Shown: positions 1 through 6,583, counted from the stretch's first letter. The stretch: DNA of 9,478 bases from Desulfuromusa sp. (GCA_029934095.1 JAOZMV010000039.1:1-9478), one strand, 5' to 3'. Numbers and translations are program-made. Notes: generated from the sequence alone by a model not told the origin.

Positions 1-12
1 GGAATTTTTCAT

Positions 13-77
13 GTCAACAAGACGTGATTTTCGCTGCATAGCTAGAGCTATACAGCGGAAGTCACAACGCCGTTGAC
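13..77 (+). repeat. Long imperfect inverted repeat (hairpin) in the left intergenic region
   Basis: An outer arm GTCAAC (13-18) pairs with GTTGAC (72-77). After an internal loop (19-23 against 66-71), GTGATTTTCGCTG (24-36) pairs with CAGCGGAAGTCAC (53-65). After one C-A mismatch (37/52), ATAGCT (38-43) pairs with AGCTAT (46-51), leaving a tight tip. The two internal wobble pairs (28/61 and 31/58) are U-G only if the plus strand is transcribed; on the minus strand they become A-C mismatches. That suggests a plus-strand RNA structure. There is no U-tract on either side, so it is not a standard intrinsic terminator. Its role is unknown. Confidence 0.6.
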
Positions 78-141
78 GCGGAAAAGAACAAGCAAGATGC
101 GAAAGTTTATGGGTTACAGGGTACTAGTACATGGATGTTGA

Positions 142-2268
142 TCATAGGGCTTTGACCACCATCAAGGTGATATCATCATCACGGGAATGTTCTCCCCTGA
201 AGATATCCAGTTCGGTGAGGAGTTGTGAGGCAATACTGTCGGCACTCGCATCAGCATGCTGAATCAGAAGATCAATGACCCGCTCGGCACCGAACATTTC
301 GCCAGCGGTATTTCGGGTTTCCCAGATCCCATCGGTGCCGATCAGCAGGATTTCTCCGGGTGAAAACTTTATAACCGGAGCCATTTCATACGGAGTTTCT
401 TCTATAATTCCCAGTGGAATTCCCGAGCTGTCAAGTTCTTTAACCTGACCATCCGCACGGTAGAAAAATATCGGGGCATGTCCAGCTGATATCCAACTTA
501 AAGAACGCTCCTCCGGGTTGAGGACACCATAAAACAGGGTCATAAAGTCGGCGTTGGCGGTACCTCGGCAGAGTTGGTTGTTGAGTTCGCTCGCCAGTAC
601 GTTGAGATTGGACTCATACCGATCAACCAGAGAGTGGAGAGCACCGCGAGCGGTCGCCATTACCAGTGCAGAGCCAATGCCGTGCCCGGAAACATCTCCG
701 ACCGCCAGACCAAGCCGCTGCTGTCCCGAATTTTTCAACGCGATAAAGTCAAAATAATCACCCCCGGTTTCATCACAGTAGAGATTTTGTGCTGCCAGAT
801 CAAAATTGGGACAAAGGGGTGCTGAATCAGGTAATAGCTGCTGTTGGATCTCTTTTGCCAACTCCAGGGATTGTTTCATCTGCTCCCGTTCCTTCAGTCG
901 GCTTCCCATTCCATTAAAAATCTCACCGAGATTTTCCAGTTCATCACCGGTTCGAATGTCAACCCGGGTTTCAAAATCCCCATCAGATAGCTGGTTTGCT
1001 GCTGTCGCCAGTTGCATGATCGGATAGGTTACTTTGCGGGAACGGCTGATTGCCAAAAGAATAGCGGCAGCGACAACAATAATTGTCAGGGCGGCGCTGA
1101 TTGTGAGACTCCGGGATATTTGTTGATTGACATAATTTTCAGCATTGATCGCTGGAGCAATAATTTGTTGATAGGGGACAATCACCAGCGGGAAGGGTTC
1201 ATCTACGTTTCTGGCACCGTAGGCCCAGAGAGATTCCTCCCCCCGATAAATAATTTTTCTGACGGCAGAATTTCCATTCAGGAGATCCTGCTGGAGATCC
1301 TGCAATTGCGGGTCGGTTATATCCAGATACTTATGCTCAACCGGTATCCGCCAATCTGAAGCATGATCTTCGCTGCGGTTGCGGAGCAGAATTTCCAACT
1401 GTTGTCCCGGATCAGGTGCATCTTCGTGGTAAATAAGAATCATACTTTCAGTGTCATCGGCCCATTCTGCCGGGATACTCCAATCGGTGAAGAATTGTCG
1501 GTAGTCGATGTCCAAAGCGGTGACCCCCGCTAAATGTCCATCGCCAGCATAGATGGGTTTTGCCAAGGTTAAAATCAGGCTTCTGGTGGTTAAATCTGTC
1601 AGGATTTGTTGGGTCGGTTCCCCTTTGAATACTGCATCTTGGTACCACTGCCGCTGTCTGGGGTCGTAGGAGTCCGGGTAGCCACCTTTGCCGGGATAAC
1701 TGGAATGAATCCCGGATTCCAATGCTGTATATTGCCAGAGGAACAGGTCTGGCTGGATATCGTGCAAACTTCTGTAAACTTCAGGCATGCTGCTTATTTG
1801 CTTGAGTTCGTCTGCAACTTCCGCCGGTTTTTTTCTTTCAGCGAGAAAAATGACCTGCTGGGAATAAGAGACTGGGATTGGAGTCAGGGTTCCATCTTTG
1901 GCTGGGCGGCGGTGCTTTTGTGTCGTGATCAGATCTTTGGGTTGATTCTGTGGAGATGCATAATCAGCAGAAAAAAAGATCGGTTCGGGATGCTCGGGTG
2001 GGGGAGAAGATAACCTGCATTCAACTGCCTGCGCTTGAATCTGCAGGGTCAGTAGCCCCATTGCTTTATCCCGATTAAGGATTCGAGCAAAATCATCGAC
2101 TAAAGTATGAAGCAGAGTTGTTGCACTGCTATTCAATTGGGTGTGGGTATCGCTGGCAAGTCTCTTGCCAAAATGGAGCATTGAGGTGCGTTGGGAAAGA
2201 AAACTCAGACTCAGCGGCACGAGCGTGATCGTCAGTAATAGAATCAGTAGTTTGGTACGAAATTTCAT
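142..2268 (-). CDS. Membrane-bound sensor serine phosphatase: dCache-type sensor, HAMP, SpoIIE/PP2C catalytic domain
   Basis: The 708-residue protein is built as an inner-membrane receptor with a cytoplasmic phosphatase output. Residues about 7-24 form the first membrane helix. Residues 25-386 are a large periplasmic region with a dCache-like signature near 197-211 (YPDSYDPRQRQWYQ). Residues about 387-408 form the second membrane helix, followed by a HAMP linker to about 461 and a short coiled segment. The SpoIIE/RsbU-type PP2C domain runs from about 480 to the end. Metal-binding acidic motifs are all present: GGDYFD (503-508), GDVSGHG (524-530), TDG (645-647) and SRDDD (695-699), so it should be active. 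By family knowledge, such enzymes dephosphorylate an anti-sigma antagonist or similar protein in a partner-switching cascade. No antagonist or anti-sigma gene is adjacent, so the target is elsewhere. The ligand is unknown. The ATG start has only a weak ribosome site. Confidence 0.9.
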   Translation of the reverse strand: MKFRTKLLILLLTITLVPLSLSFLSQRTSMLHFGKRLASDTHTQLNSSATTLLHTLVDDFARILNRDKAMGLLTLQIQAQAVECRLSSPPPEHPEPIFFSADYASPQNQPKDLITTQKHRRPAKDGTLTPIPVSYSQQVIFLAERKKPAEVADELKQISSMPEVYRSLHDIQPDLFLWQYTALESGIHSSYPGKGGYPDSYDPRQRQWYQDAVFKGEPTQQILTDLTTRSLILTLAKPIYAGDGHLAGVTALDIDYRQFFTDWSIPAEWADDTESMILIYHEDAPDPGQQLEILLRNRSEDHASDWRIPVEHKYLDITDPQLQDLQQDLLNGNSAVRKIIYRGEESLWAYGARNVDEPFPLVIVPYQQIIAPAINAENYVNQQISRSLTISAALTIIVVAAAILLAISRSRKVTYPIMQLATAANQLSDGDFETRVDIRTGDELENLGEIFNGMGSRLKEREQMKQSLELAKEIQQQLLPDSAPLCPNFDLAAQNLYCDETGGDYFDFIALKNSGQQRLGLAVGDVSGHGIGSALVMATARGALHSLVDRYESNLNVLASELNNQLCRGTANADFMTLFYGVLNPEERSLSWISAGHAPIFFYRADGQVKELDSSGIPLGIIEETPYEMAPVIKFSPGEILLIGTDGIWETRNTAGEMFGAERVIDLLIQHADASADSIASQLLTELDIFRGEHSRDDDITLMVVKAL
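1281..1304. repeat. 12-bp tandem duplication inside the phosphatase sensor region
   Basis: GGAGATCCTGCT (1281-1292) is followed directly by GGAGATCCTGCA (1293-1304), 11 of 12 bases identical. It is in frame and encodes the repeat LQDL-QQDL at about residues 322-329 of the sensor domain. It looks like a small in-frame duplication in a loop or helix and does not disturb the reading frame. Confidence 0.6.
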
Positions 2269-2285
2269 AGCATTCCCGGATAAAG

Positions 2286-2309
2286 AGCTGCCCCCAAATT
2301 ATAGCAGCT
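2286..2309. promoter_or_regulatory. Inverted repeat spanning the phosphatase -10 box (possible operator)
   Basis: AGCTGC (2286-2291) and GCAGCT (2304-2309) are perfect 6-bp inverted arms separated by 12 bp. The spacer contains the whole -10 hexamer, and one arm covers the expected transcription start. A regulator bound here would block RNA polymerase. The arms are short and chance is not excluded. Confidence 0.35.
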
Positions 2310-2325
2310 ACGCCCCGATTTTCAG
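2298..2325 (-). promoter_or_regulatory. Extended -10 sigma-70-type promoter for the phosphatase gene
   Basis: On the minus strand a perfect TATAAT (2303-2298) is preceded by TGC, giving the extended -10 form TGnTATAAT. A CTGAAA box (2325-2320, 4 of 6 matches to TTGACA) lies 16 bp upstream. The promoter starts just after the rdgC stop codon and would begin transcription near 2291, about 23 bases before the phosphatase start. It implies the phosphatase can be expressed separately from rdgC. Confidence 0.6.
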
Positions 2326-2335
2326 CCCCATTTTT

Positions 2336-3502
2336 CTATGTCTCCAGCCAGAGCAGTATCGCTGCCTGTTCTTTTGGCCATTGCTCGCCAAGGCGCAATA
2401 CCAGAAAAGTTTTCAGTAAACTGTCAAACATTTGTTCCCCTTCTTCAACCGCAGCAAGTTTGGTGAAAAAGGCTGCTTCTGCTTCAGCCTGAGGGTCATC
2501 GCTCGGATCCTTTTCTGGCCGGATCATCGGGGTGCGGTAACTGCCGAACTGGAAGCGTTCCCCTTTTAACGTCAGTTTCCAGGCATCATCTTCGTTCTGT
2601 TGTAGATGAATTGTTGCTTCCTCAATTTGTTTTCCCTGTCGCAGTGCTGCTCGAACTTCCAGATAGTGATCCTGCGGCCCGGCAACAACAATTTTTTGTA
2701 TCCCCTCCTGTCCGCCACCAACAAGAACCAGGCGGTTGTCAAGAAAAGCAGTGAAAGGTTGTTTTTCAAGTAGCGGTCCGGAAGTTGTCACCTGGTAGCG
2801 GGAATCTGAATTGAGAGTGCGATAGAATAGCCACTGTAAAAAGTCAACCCCCAACCAGCGGTTGGCTTCAACCTGCTCGAGGATATTATCTGTCTGAGCC
2901 TTATTGGCGACCTGTAGTGTTTCTCGCAACTGTTCTGGAAGAATTTGTGTCGCCCGCGCCAGCGGATGAAATAACTGGAGTCGCAACCCGGGGAAGGTCT
3001 GATGAAATAATCCCTGAAAACTGTCAATTGTATTTTGACCAAGGGAGCAAAAACGGAGCAGTTGCCGATCGGTATCCCAGACCACATCGTAAAAAGAGGG
3101 TGTCGGCAGGGTGCGAGCTAATAGTGAGCTGCGTGCCTGATCTCGAATCTGCTCTTTTTCTCCTTTAGGAACAAATCTCAGGGTTGGTTGCCCGGCCAGA
3201 AATTTTTCACAGAGTTTAACGACCTCGCGTTTTAACAGTGCTGCCGGAATCCGGCGGCGATCCTGCCTCAAACTGAAGGATAAATAATGATCGCGCCAAC
3301 AACTGTCGGTGGAGGTGAAATCGCTGCAGTCATAGTCATCGAGTTGCACCCAGCCGGTTGATAGTTCATCAGCAGACTGTTCAATGGAACGGAACCCTTG
3401 TGCCGACAGTTTCTCCGGTAGATCCTGATATTTTTCCTGTGGATTAAGTGAACCTGTCACTTGAAAATAACCAACACTGGCGGATGTAGCCAGAAAGCCC
3501 AT
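2336..3502 (-). CDS. rdgC: RdgC-family recombination-associated protein
   Basis: The 388-residue soluble protein resembles RdgC, a nucleoid-associated DNA-binding protein that in E. coli forms a ring-shaped dimer around double-stranded DNA and limits RecA-driven recombination. Matching landmarks in order: GWVQLDD (50-56), where E. coli RdgC has GWVPP; FSLRQDRRRIPAALLKREV (76-94), like its IPSPVIKQAL-type helix; a charged KGEKEQIRDQARSSLLARTLP stretch (113-133), like KEKDSLKDEVLHSLLPRAF; then YDVVWDT (138-144), like MMWID. The C-terminal helix with F-DSLL-TFLVLRLG (359-372) also has a counterpart. It is about 85 residues longer than the E. coli protein, with extra sequence mainly after residue 185. 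The ATG start has a good AGGAGC site 4-5 bases upstream. No membrane segment is seen. The assignment rests on remembered family patterns and is good but not certain. Confidence 0.72.
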   Translation of the reverse strand: MGFLATSASVGYFQVTGSLNPQEKYQDLPEKLSAQGFRSIEQSADELSTGWVQLDDYDCSDFTSTDSCWRDHYLSFSLRQDRRRIPAALLKREVVKLCEKFLAGQPTLRFVPKGEKEQIRDQARSSLLARTLPTPSFYDVVWDTDRQLLRFCSLGQNTIDSFQGLFHQTFPGLRLQLFHPLARATQILPEQLRETLQVANKAQTDNILEQVEANRWLGVDFLQWLFYRTLNSDSRYQVTTSGPLLEKQPFTAFLDNRLVLVGGGQEGIQKIVVAGPQDHYLEVRAALRQGKQIEEATIHLQQNEDDAWKLTLKGERFQFGSYRTPMIRPEKDPSDDPQAEAEAAFFTKLAAVEEGEQMFDSLLKTFLVLRLGEQWPKEQAAILLWLET

Positions 3503-3619
3503 AGTTGCTCCTTTAAATATTTTTTATAGAATGATTTTGATTGTTTAAATTCGGTATGAATAGTACCAGTTTAGCGGTGGTGAAAGTAATAATAATGCCC
3601 GGTGAACAAGGTTTTACTG

Positions 3620-3638
3620 CTTAGAAATATGGTCTAAG
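3620..3638. repeat. Short inverted repeat in the rdgC-PilZ gap
   Basis: CTTAGA (3620-3625) and TCTAAG (3633-3638) form a 6-bp stem with a 7-base loop in the 162-bp gap downstream of the PilZ gene and upstream of rdgC. No U-tract follows on either strand, so it would be a weak terminator at best. The rest of the gap is AT-rich and holds only a poor TATAAA-like box (3528-3523, minus strand) close to the rdgC ribosome site. Confidence 0.3.
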
Positions 3639-3664
3639 GGTCTATTGCGACATTCTGGATGGGG

Positions 3665-4381
3665 TCAGTGGGCTGCCGCAGCAGTTTTTGTTTCCCTGAC
3701 AATGAAAGTTTTGATTCTCTGCTGATCTTCACTCAAAATATTGATAAAGCGCATTCCAGCAGCGATGGCTGATTTATTCTCCATACTGATCCAGACGATT
3801 TCAGCAACAGCACAGATTGGAGGTTGCCCATCTTCTAAGTTGACAAGAATCAAGCAGAGCTCTCCCTGATGTCCAGGTGGTTCTATGGTGAGTTTGATCC
3901 CATCTGGACTGATATTGACCTGAGATGATTTGAAGCCATCAAAAATGAGTGGTACTTCAGGGCTGTGGAGAACCTCAATATTCTTTTCCCATATCTCTCG
4001 CATGGTCTGTAGCGTTTTTGCGGCCCGGCTGAAACGGATCCCCAGTTTGCAATCAAAACGTTTGCTGTTACGGCGTTGGAATATCTGTACGTCGGAACTA
4101 AGCTGTAAGGTAAATTGGCCTTCGATCAATCTTTGCCTAAAGTGCCCTGTCGTTCGAATTCCTACCCCCATGCTCTCAGTGGTGACCTCAAACATGAGCC
4201 CTTCATTAAAGGGGTATTGCTCAACTGCACCTGTTCCATAAGGGAGGGAAAGAAGCAGATAATCTTCTTCCTGGGAAACAATAAATACGCTCATCAACTC
4301 AGTACGCCCATTTTGTTCTGTGTCATGGAGTACTTTGAGGAGTAGCTGTTGACCCGGTTTAAAATAGCGTTGATAATCCAT
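3665..4381 (-). CDS. PilZ-domain protein with YcgR-like N-terminal domain (cyclic-di-GMP receptor)
   Basis: The 238-residue cytoplasmic protein has two parts. Residues about 8-100 form a beta-rich domain like the N-terminal half of flagellar brake proteins (YcgR/PilZN type). Residues about 102-230 form a PilZ domain. Both cyclic-di-GMP-binding motifs are intact: RxxxR at R104-R108 (RNSKR) and NxSxxG at N156-G161 (NISPDG). The late AGMRFINIL segment (208-216) is typical of the family. It should bind cyclic-di-GMP and change its contact with a partner. In YcgR the partner is the flagellar motor, but no motility gene is visible here, so the output is open. The ATG start has AGGA 8 bases upstream. 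Translation could also be affected by an overlapping out-of-frame ATG just before it. The gene is transcribed away from the methyltransferase gene. Confidence 0.88.
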   Translation of the reverse strand: MDYQRYFKPGQQLLLKVLHDTEQNGRTELMSVFIVSQEEDYLLLSLPYGTGAVEQYPFNEGLMFEVTTESMGVGIRTTGHFRQRLIEGQFTLQLSSDVQIFQRRNSKRFDCKLGIRFSRAAKTLQTMREIWEKNIEVLHSPEVPLIFDGFKSSQVNISPDGIKLTIEPPGHQGELCLILVNLEDGQPPICAVAEIVWISMENKSAIAAGMRFINILSEDQQRIKTFIVRETKTAAAAH

Positions 4382-4423
4382 TCCATTAATCCTATTTTGA
4401 TTTTATCGATCTTGCACTTGGTT

Positions 4424-4452
4424 ATTCTATACCTTTCCAGAGGTAAGAGCAA
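4424..4452 (-). promoter_or_regulatory. Possible promoter for the PilZ gene
   Basis: On the minus strand TTGCTC (4452-4447, 3 of 6) and TAGAAT (4429-4424, 5 of 6) are separated by 17 bp. The site is about 43 bp upstream of the PilZ start. A short inverted repeat TACCT/AGGTA lies in the spacer. The weak -35 keeps confidence low. Confidence 0.35.
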
Positions 4453-4454
4453 TC

Positions 4455-4519
4455 TAATAAGTAGTTATTATGAAGAGTATTCTCATTTTTAAAAAAAGTT
4501 AAATATATAAAAGTAGTTA
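4455..4519. promoter_or_regulatory. AT-rich divergent region with palindrome and repeated 9-mer
   Basis: TAATAA-GTAG-TTATTA (4455-4470) is an inverted repeat with 6-bp arms. The 9-mer AAGTAGTTA occurs at 4459-4467, inside it, and again at 4511-4519. A TATAAA box (4506-4511) in front of the methyltransferase gene abuts the second copy, but no good -35 accompanies it. These are possible binding sites in the intergenic region between the PilZ and methyltransferase genes. AT-rich sequence makes such repeats easier by chance. Confidence 0.3.
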
Positions 4520-4554
4520 AGAATTATTAGTTTTTTCTCTCCCCAGAGGTGCTG

Positions 4555-5670
4555 ATGCAGAAACAGAAAAATAACTATTTTATTGTGACCGCCCCAGGTT
4601 TTGAAAATATTTGTGCCGGGGAATTGGTTGCTCTCGGTATCCAACCAACTGCTACCATTCATGGTGGAATCAAGTTTGCGGGTGGGTTGCAGGAGCTTTA
4701 TTTAGCCAACTTGTGGCTGCGCAGTGCTGCACGGATATTGGTCCGCTTCGGAGATGTCGCGGCACGTGATTTTCCAGGCCTGTTTCAACGTTTGTCACGG
4801 TTGCCCTGGGGACGTTTTATCAAGCCGGGGACCGCTTATGAAATCAGGGTGACAAGTCGTGCTTCTCGATTGACCCATACGGGTCGAATTGCGGAAGTTT
4901 GTGAGGCTGCTATCAGCAAGGTTCTGGGTGGCAAAAATGGGGAAACGGGGCCAGTGCAGAAGGTTTTTCTCCGGATGGATGATAATCGCTGTCAGGTTTC
5001 TATCGACAGTTCTGGTGAGCACTTGCATCGGCGCGGTTATCGGCAGGCCCGGGTTGCGGCACCACTGCGGGAAACACTGGCAGCCGGGTGTCTGTTAGCA
5101 TGTCACTATGACGGTTCGTTGCCACTGCTCGATATGATGACTGGTTCCGGAACCTTTGCTATTGAGGCGGCATTGATTGCATTACACAAAGCGCCGGGGA
5201 AGGACCGTGATTTTGCTTTTATGAACTGGCCGAAATATCGACCGGGATTGTGGCAGCAGCTATTGATAGAGGCTCAGCGGAAAGAAAAATCGGTAATTTC
5301 AGCTCCCATTTTAGCGGTCGATAATAATCCGAAGGCGATTGCGGTGGCCCGGAAAAATTTAGAGAATGCCGGCCTGGATCGATTGATTCAACTCTCTTGT
5401 GGCAATATGCAGCAACTTCTACCTCAGTCTCCACAGGGGTTGATGATCTGTAATCCCCCTTATGGGGAACGGCTTGGCAAAAATGCGAGTTTAAAAGCGC
5501 TCTATCATGATCTCGGCCGGGTCTACGGGACAACTTTTGCCACCTGGCAAGGGGCGATCATTTGTCCAGAGTCTGAACTGATTAAAACAACAGGGGTCTC
5601 TTTTTCGCCCGCACTGCGTTTTTTAAATGGTGGAATTAAGGTTGCTTTATTGGAAAAAGTCTTGACTTGA
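4555..5670 (+). CDS. THUMP-domain SAM-dependent RNA methyltransferase (RlmL N-terminal-half type)
   Basis: The 371-residue protein matches the COG0116 family. In E. coli the equivalent half of RlmL makes m2G2445 in 23S rRNA. The N-terminal region to about residue 165 holds the ferredoxin-like and THUMP RNA-binding parts, starting with FIVTAPGFENICAGEL and including the SSGEHLHRRGYR segment (152-163) typical of the family. The Rossmann methyltransferase domain follows: motif I DMMTGSGTFAIEAA (193-206), an acidic AVDNNP (254-259) for SAM ribose, and catalytic NPPYGERLG (300-308). All are intact. It lacks the RlmK half fused in E. coli, as is usual outside gamma-proteobacteria. I chose ATG 4555, which has AGAGG 5 bases upstream; GTG 4549 would lie inside that site. 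The exact target nucleotide is inferred. The gene ends inside the rpsU promoter. Confidence 0.88.
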   Translation: MQKQKNNYFIVTAPGFENICAGELVALGIQPTATIHGGIKFAGGLQELYLANLWLRSAARILVRFGDVAARDFPGLFQRLSRLPWGRFIKPGTAYEIRVTSRASRLTHTGRIAEVCEAAISKVLGGKNGETGPVQKVFLRMDDNRCQVSIDSSGEHLHRRGYRQARVAAPLRETLAAGCLLACHYDGSLPLLDMMTGSGTFAIEAALIALHKAPGKDRDFAFMNWPKYRPGLWQQLLIEAQRKEKSVISAPILAVDNNPKAIAVARKNLENAGLDRLIQLSCGNMQQLLPQSPQGLMICNPPYGERLGKNASLKALYHDLGRVYGTTFATWQGAIICPESELIKTTGVSFSPALRFLNGGIKVALLEKVLT

Positions 5671-5690
5671 CTTGCCTCAGCAAGTATAAA
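5662..5690 (+). promoter_or_regulatory. Sigma-70-type promoter of rpsU
   Basis: TTGACT (5662-5667, 5 of 6) and TATAAA (5685-5690, 5 of 6) are separated by exactly 17 bp. The -35 overlaps the last codons of the methyltransferase gene. Transcription would start near 5697, right at the following hairpin. A second TTGACT overlaps at 5667-5672 but is too close to the -10. Confidence 0.7.
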
Positions 5691-5699
5691 CTCCAGCTC

Positions 5700-5725
5700 T
5701 TGTGGGGCAGCAGAACTCTCCACAA
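5700..5725 (+). promoter_or_regulatory. Hairpin at the 5' end of the rpsU leader
   Basis: TTGTGGGG (5700-5707) pairs with CTCCACAA (5718-5725) with one G-U pair and a 10-base loop. It falls within a few bases of the predicted transcript start and ends 15 bases before the ribosome-binding sequence. It could stabilise the 5' end or act as a control element for ribosomal protein synthesis. No U-tract follows, so it is not a terminator. Confidence 0.45.
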
Positions 5726-5754
5726 AGATAGTCAAGAAAGTGGGGTGATTGTCA

Positions 5755-5952
5755 GTGGAAATCACTGTTATTGATGGTAACGTTGAAAAAGCGATCAAAG
5801 TTCTCAAGCGGAAGTTACAGCAAGAAGGCCTTTTTCGTGAAATGAAGCAACGTAAGTTTTACGAGAAGCCTAGTATTAAGCGGAAACGTAAAGAGAAAGA
5901 AGCTCAGCGCCGTCTGCGTAAGAAGCAGCGCGCTATGAAGCGTTTTAACTAA
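5755..5952 (+). CDS. rpsU: 30S ribosomal protein bS21
   Basis: The 65-residue basic protein is ribosomal protein bS21, which sits on the small subunit platform next to the 3' end of 16S rRNA and helps initiation. The sequence MEITVIDGNVEKAIKVLKRK, the GLFREMKQRKFYEKPS core and the long lysine/arginine tail (IKRKRKEKEAQRRLRKKQRAMKR) are typical. I chose GTG 5755 because the ribosome site GGGGTGA (5742-5748) lies 6 bases upstream and the product then begins MEITVID, as in relatives. An in-frame TTG at 5749 would add two residues but abuts the ribosome site. The gene is a single transcription unit with its own promoter and terminator, not linked to dnaG/rpoD as in enterics. Confidence 0.95.
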   Translation: MEITVIDGNVEKAIKVLKRKLQQEGLFREMKQRKFYEKPSIKRKRKEKEAQRRLRKKQRAMKRFN

Positions 5953-5970
5953 ATTTTTTGTTTTTCAAAT

Positions 5971-6005
5971 AAAAAGCCGATCCAGATTCTGGGTCGGCTT
6001 TTTTT
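5971..6005 (+). terminator. Rho-independent terminator of rpsU, probably bidirectional
   Basis: GCCGATCC (5976-5983) pairs with GGGTCGGC (5991-5998) through one T-G wobble and a 7-base loop, followed by a run of Ts; the stem extends through an A-run at 5971-5975. Read on the minus strand it also ends in Ts, so it can stop the converging hemerythrin-like gene too, with one mismatch in the stem. Confidence 0.9.
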
Positions 6006-6071
6006 GTTTATGGGGAACTTTGAGCCAAACAAACAGATTTGCAGCCAGTTCATGGAGTGTCCGACAGTCTC

Positions 6072-6446
6072 CTAGAAGCTTGATAGCGGCTGTGCTTGAT
6101 CAAAATAGTGATGATGGAACTCAAATTTATAGTTAAGAGCTTTGATATAGACTTCATTGCTGATTCGCTTAGCTTTCCAGCTGAATTCCAGTAGCGTAAT
6201 AGCAACAATCATTTTCTTGTGTTCTTCAAGGTGGATGGGGGTCAGGGGGAGCCCGATTTTCTCCATGGTTTGTTCTTCCAGTTCCAGCTGCTGTGCAATT
6301 GCCTCAGCTATTCTCTCCAGCTGGCCGGTCGATATTTTTCCGGCTGAAGTTTCTTTTAGTTCTTCTTTCAAGTTGCTGGTTCTGGAGTTTAAAATCGCCA
6401 GATCAATTTTGACTGAAGCGGATTTCTGTGTAATTGCTTTCCCCAC
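6072..6446 (-). CDS. Divergent hemerythrin-like protein with a reduced metal site
   Basis: The 124-residue protein aligns by motif and spacing with bacteriohemerythrins, four-helix-bundle proteins that bind oxygen at a di-iron centre. LELEEQTMEKIGLPLTPIHLEEH follows the family pattern (E)ExxM....P....HxxEH; E57, H72, H76, H111 and D116 sit at the spacings of the family ligands E58, H73, H77, H101 and D106. Two histidines are missing: the HxxxE histidine is Q53, and the histidine of the iD-x-q-H motif is I18. In characterised hemerythrins those two belong to the iron that binds oxygen. The remaining set could hold a single metal; oxygen carriage in the usual way is unlikely. I prefer GTG 6446, with AAAGGTGG 5 bases upstream; GTG 6455 lies inside that site. 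No membrane segment or fused domain is seen. The fold is inferred from motifs. Confidence 0.6.
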   Translation of the reverse strand: MGKAITQKSASVKIDLAILNSRTSNLKEELKETSAGKISTGQLERIAEAIAQQLELEEQTMEKIGLPLTPIHLEEHKKMIVAITLLEFSWKAKRISNEVYIKALNYKFEFHHHYFDQAQPLSSF

Positions 6447-6501
6447 CTTGACCACCTTTAGAAATTTTAAAGAGAATAGGTTTCTATTAATCCATCATTC
6501 T

Positions 6502-6517
6502 AGCGAAATGCATGCCA
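6502..6517 (-). promoter_or_regulatory. Sigma-54-like promoter of the hemerythrin-like gene
   Basis: On the minus strand TGGCATGCATTTCGCT has the GG and GC pairs separated by exactly 10 bp, as sigma-54 promoters require, and TGGCA matches the -24 consensus; the -12 part TCGCT differs from TTGCT by one base. Transcription would start near 6490, about 44 bases before the gene. Sigma-54 is widely used in Desulfuromonadota. Confidence 0.45.
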
Positions 6518-6583
6518 CAAATAGATTCAATCTTTAATTAAAAGCAATGTGAGAGTTAATTTATTGAAAATACCGGGGAAAAT

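Noticed and set aside
13..77. Integron attC site
   Set aside because: The AAC...GTT arms and unpaired spacers look like attC, but the ends do not match RYYYAAC/GTTRRRY (the last two R' positions fail), the expected extrahelical bases are absent and no cassette genes are visible.
13..77. Intrinsic terminator for the phosphatase gene
   Set aside because: No T-run follows the stem on either strand.
121..130. GTACTAGTAC palindrome as a regulator site
   Set aside because: A single 10-bp palindrome downstream of a gene with no promoter nearby is easily chance.
1012..1359. Plus-strand open frames opposite the phosphatase, rdgC, GAPDH and aldolase genes
   Set aside because: They lie opposite strongly supported genes, lack ribosome sites and show no recognisable protein features.
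3620..3638. Terminator for the PilZ gene
   Set aside because: The stem is only 6 AT-rich pairs and has no T-run.
5749..5754. TTG 5749 as the rpsU start
   Set aside because: It directly abuts the ribosome-binding sequence, while GTG 5755 is properly spaced and gives the usual MEITVID N-terminus.
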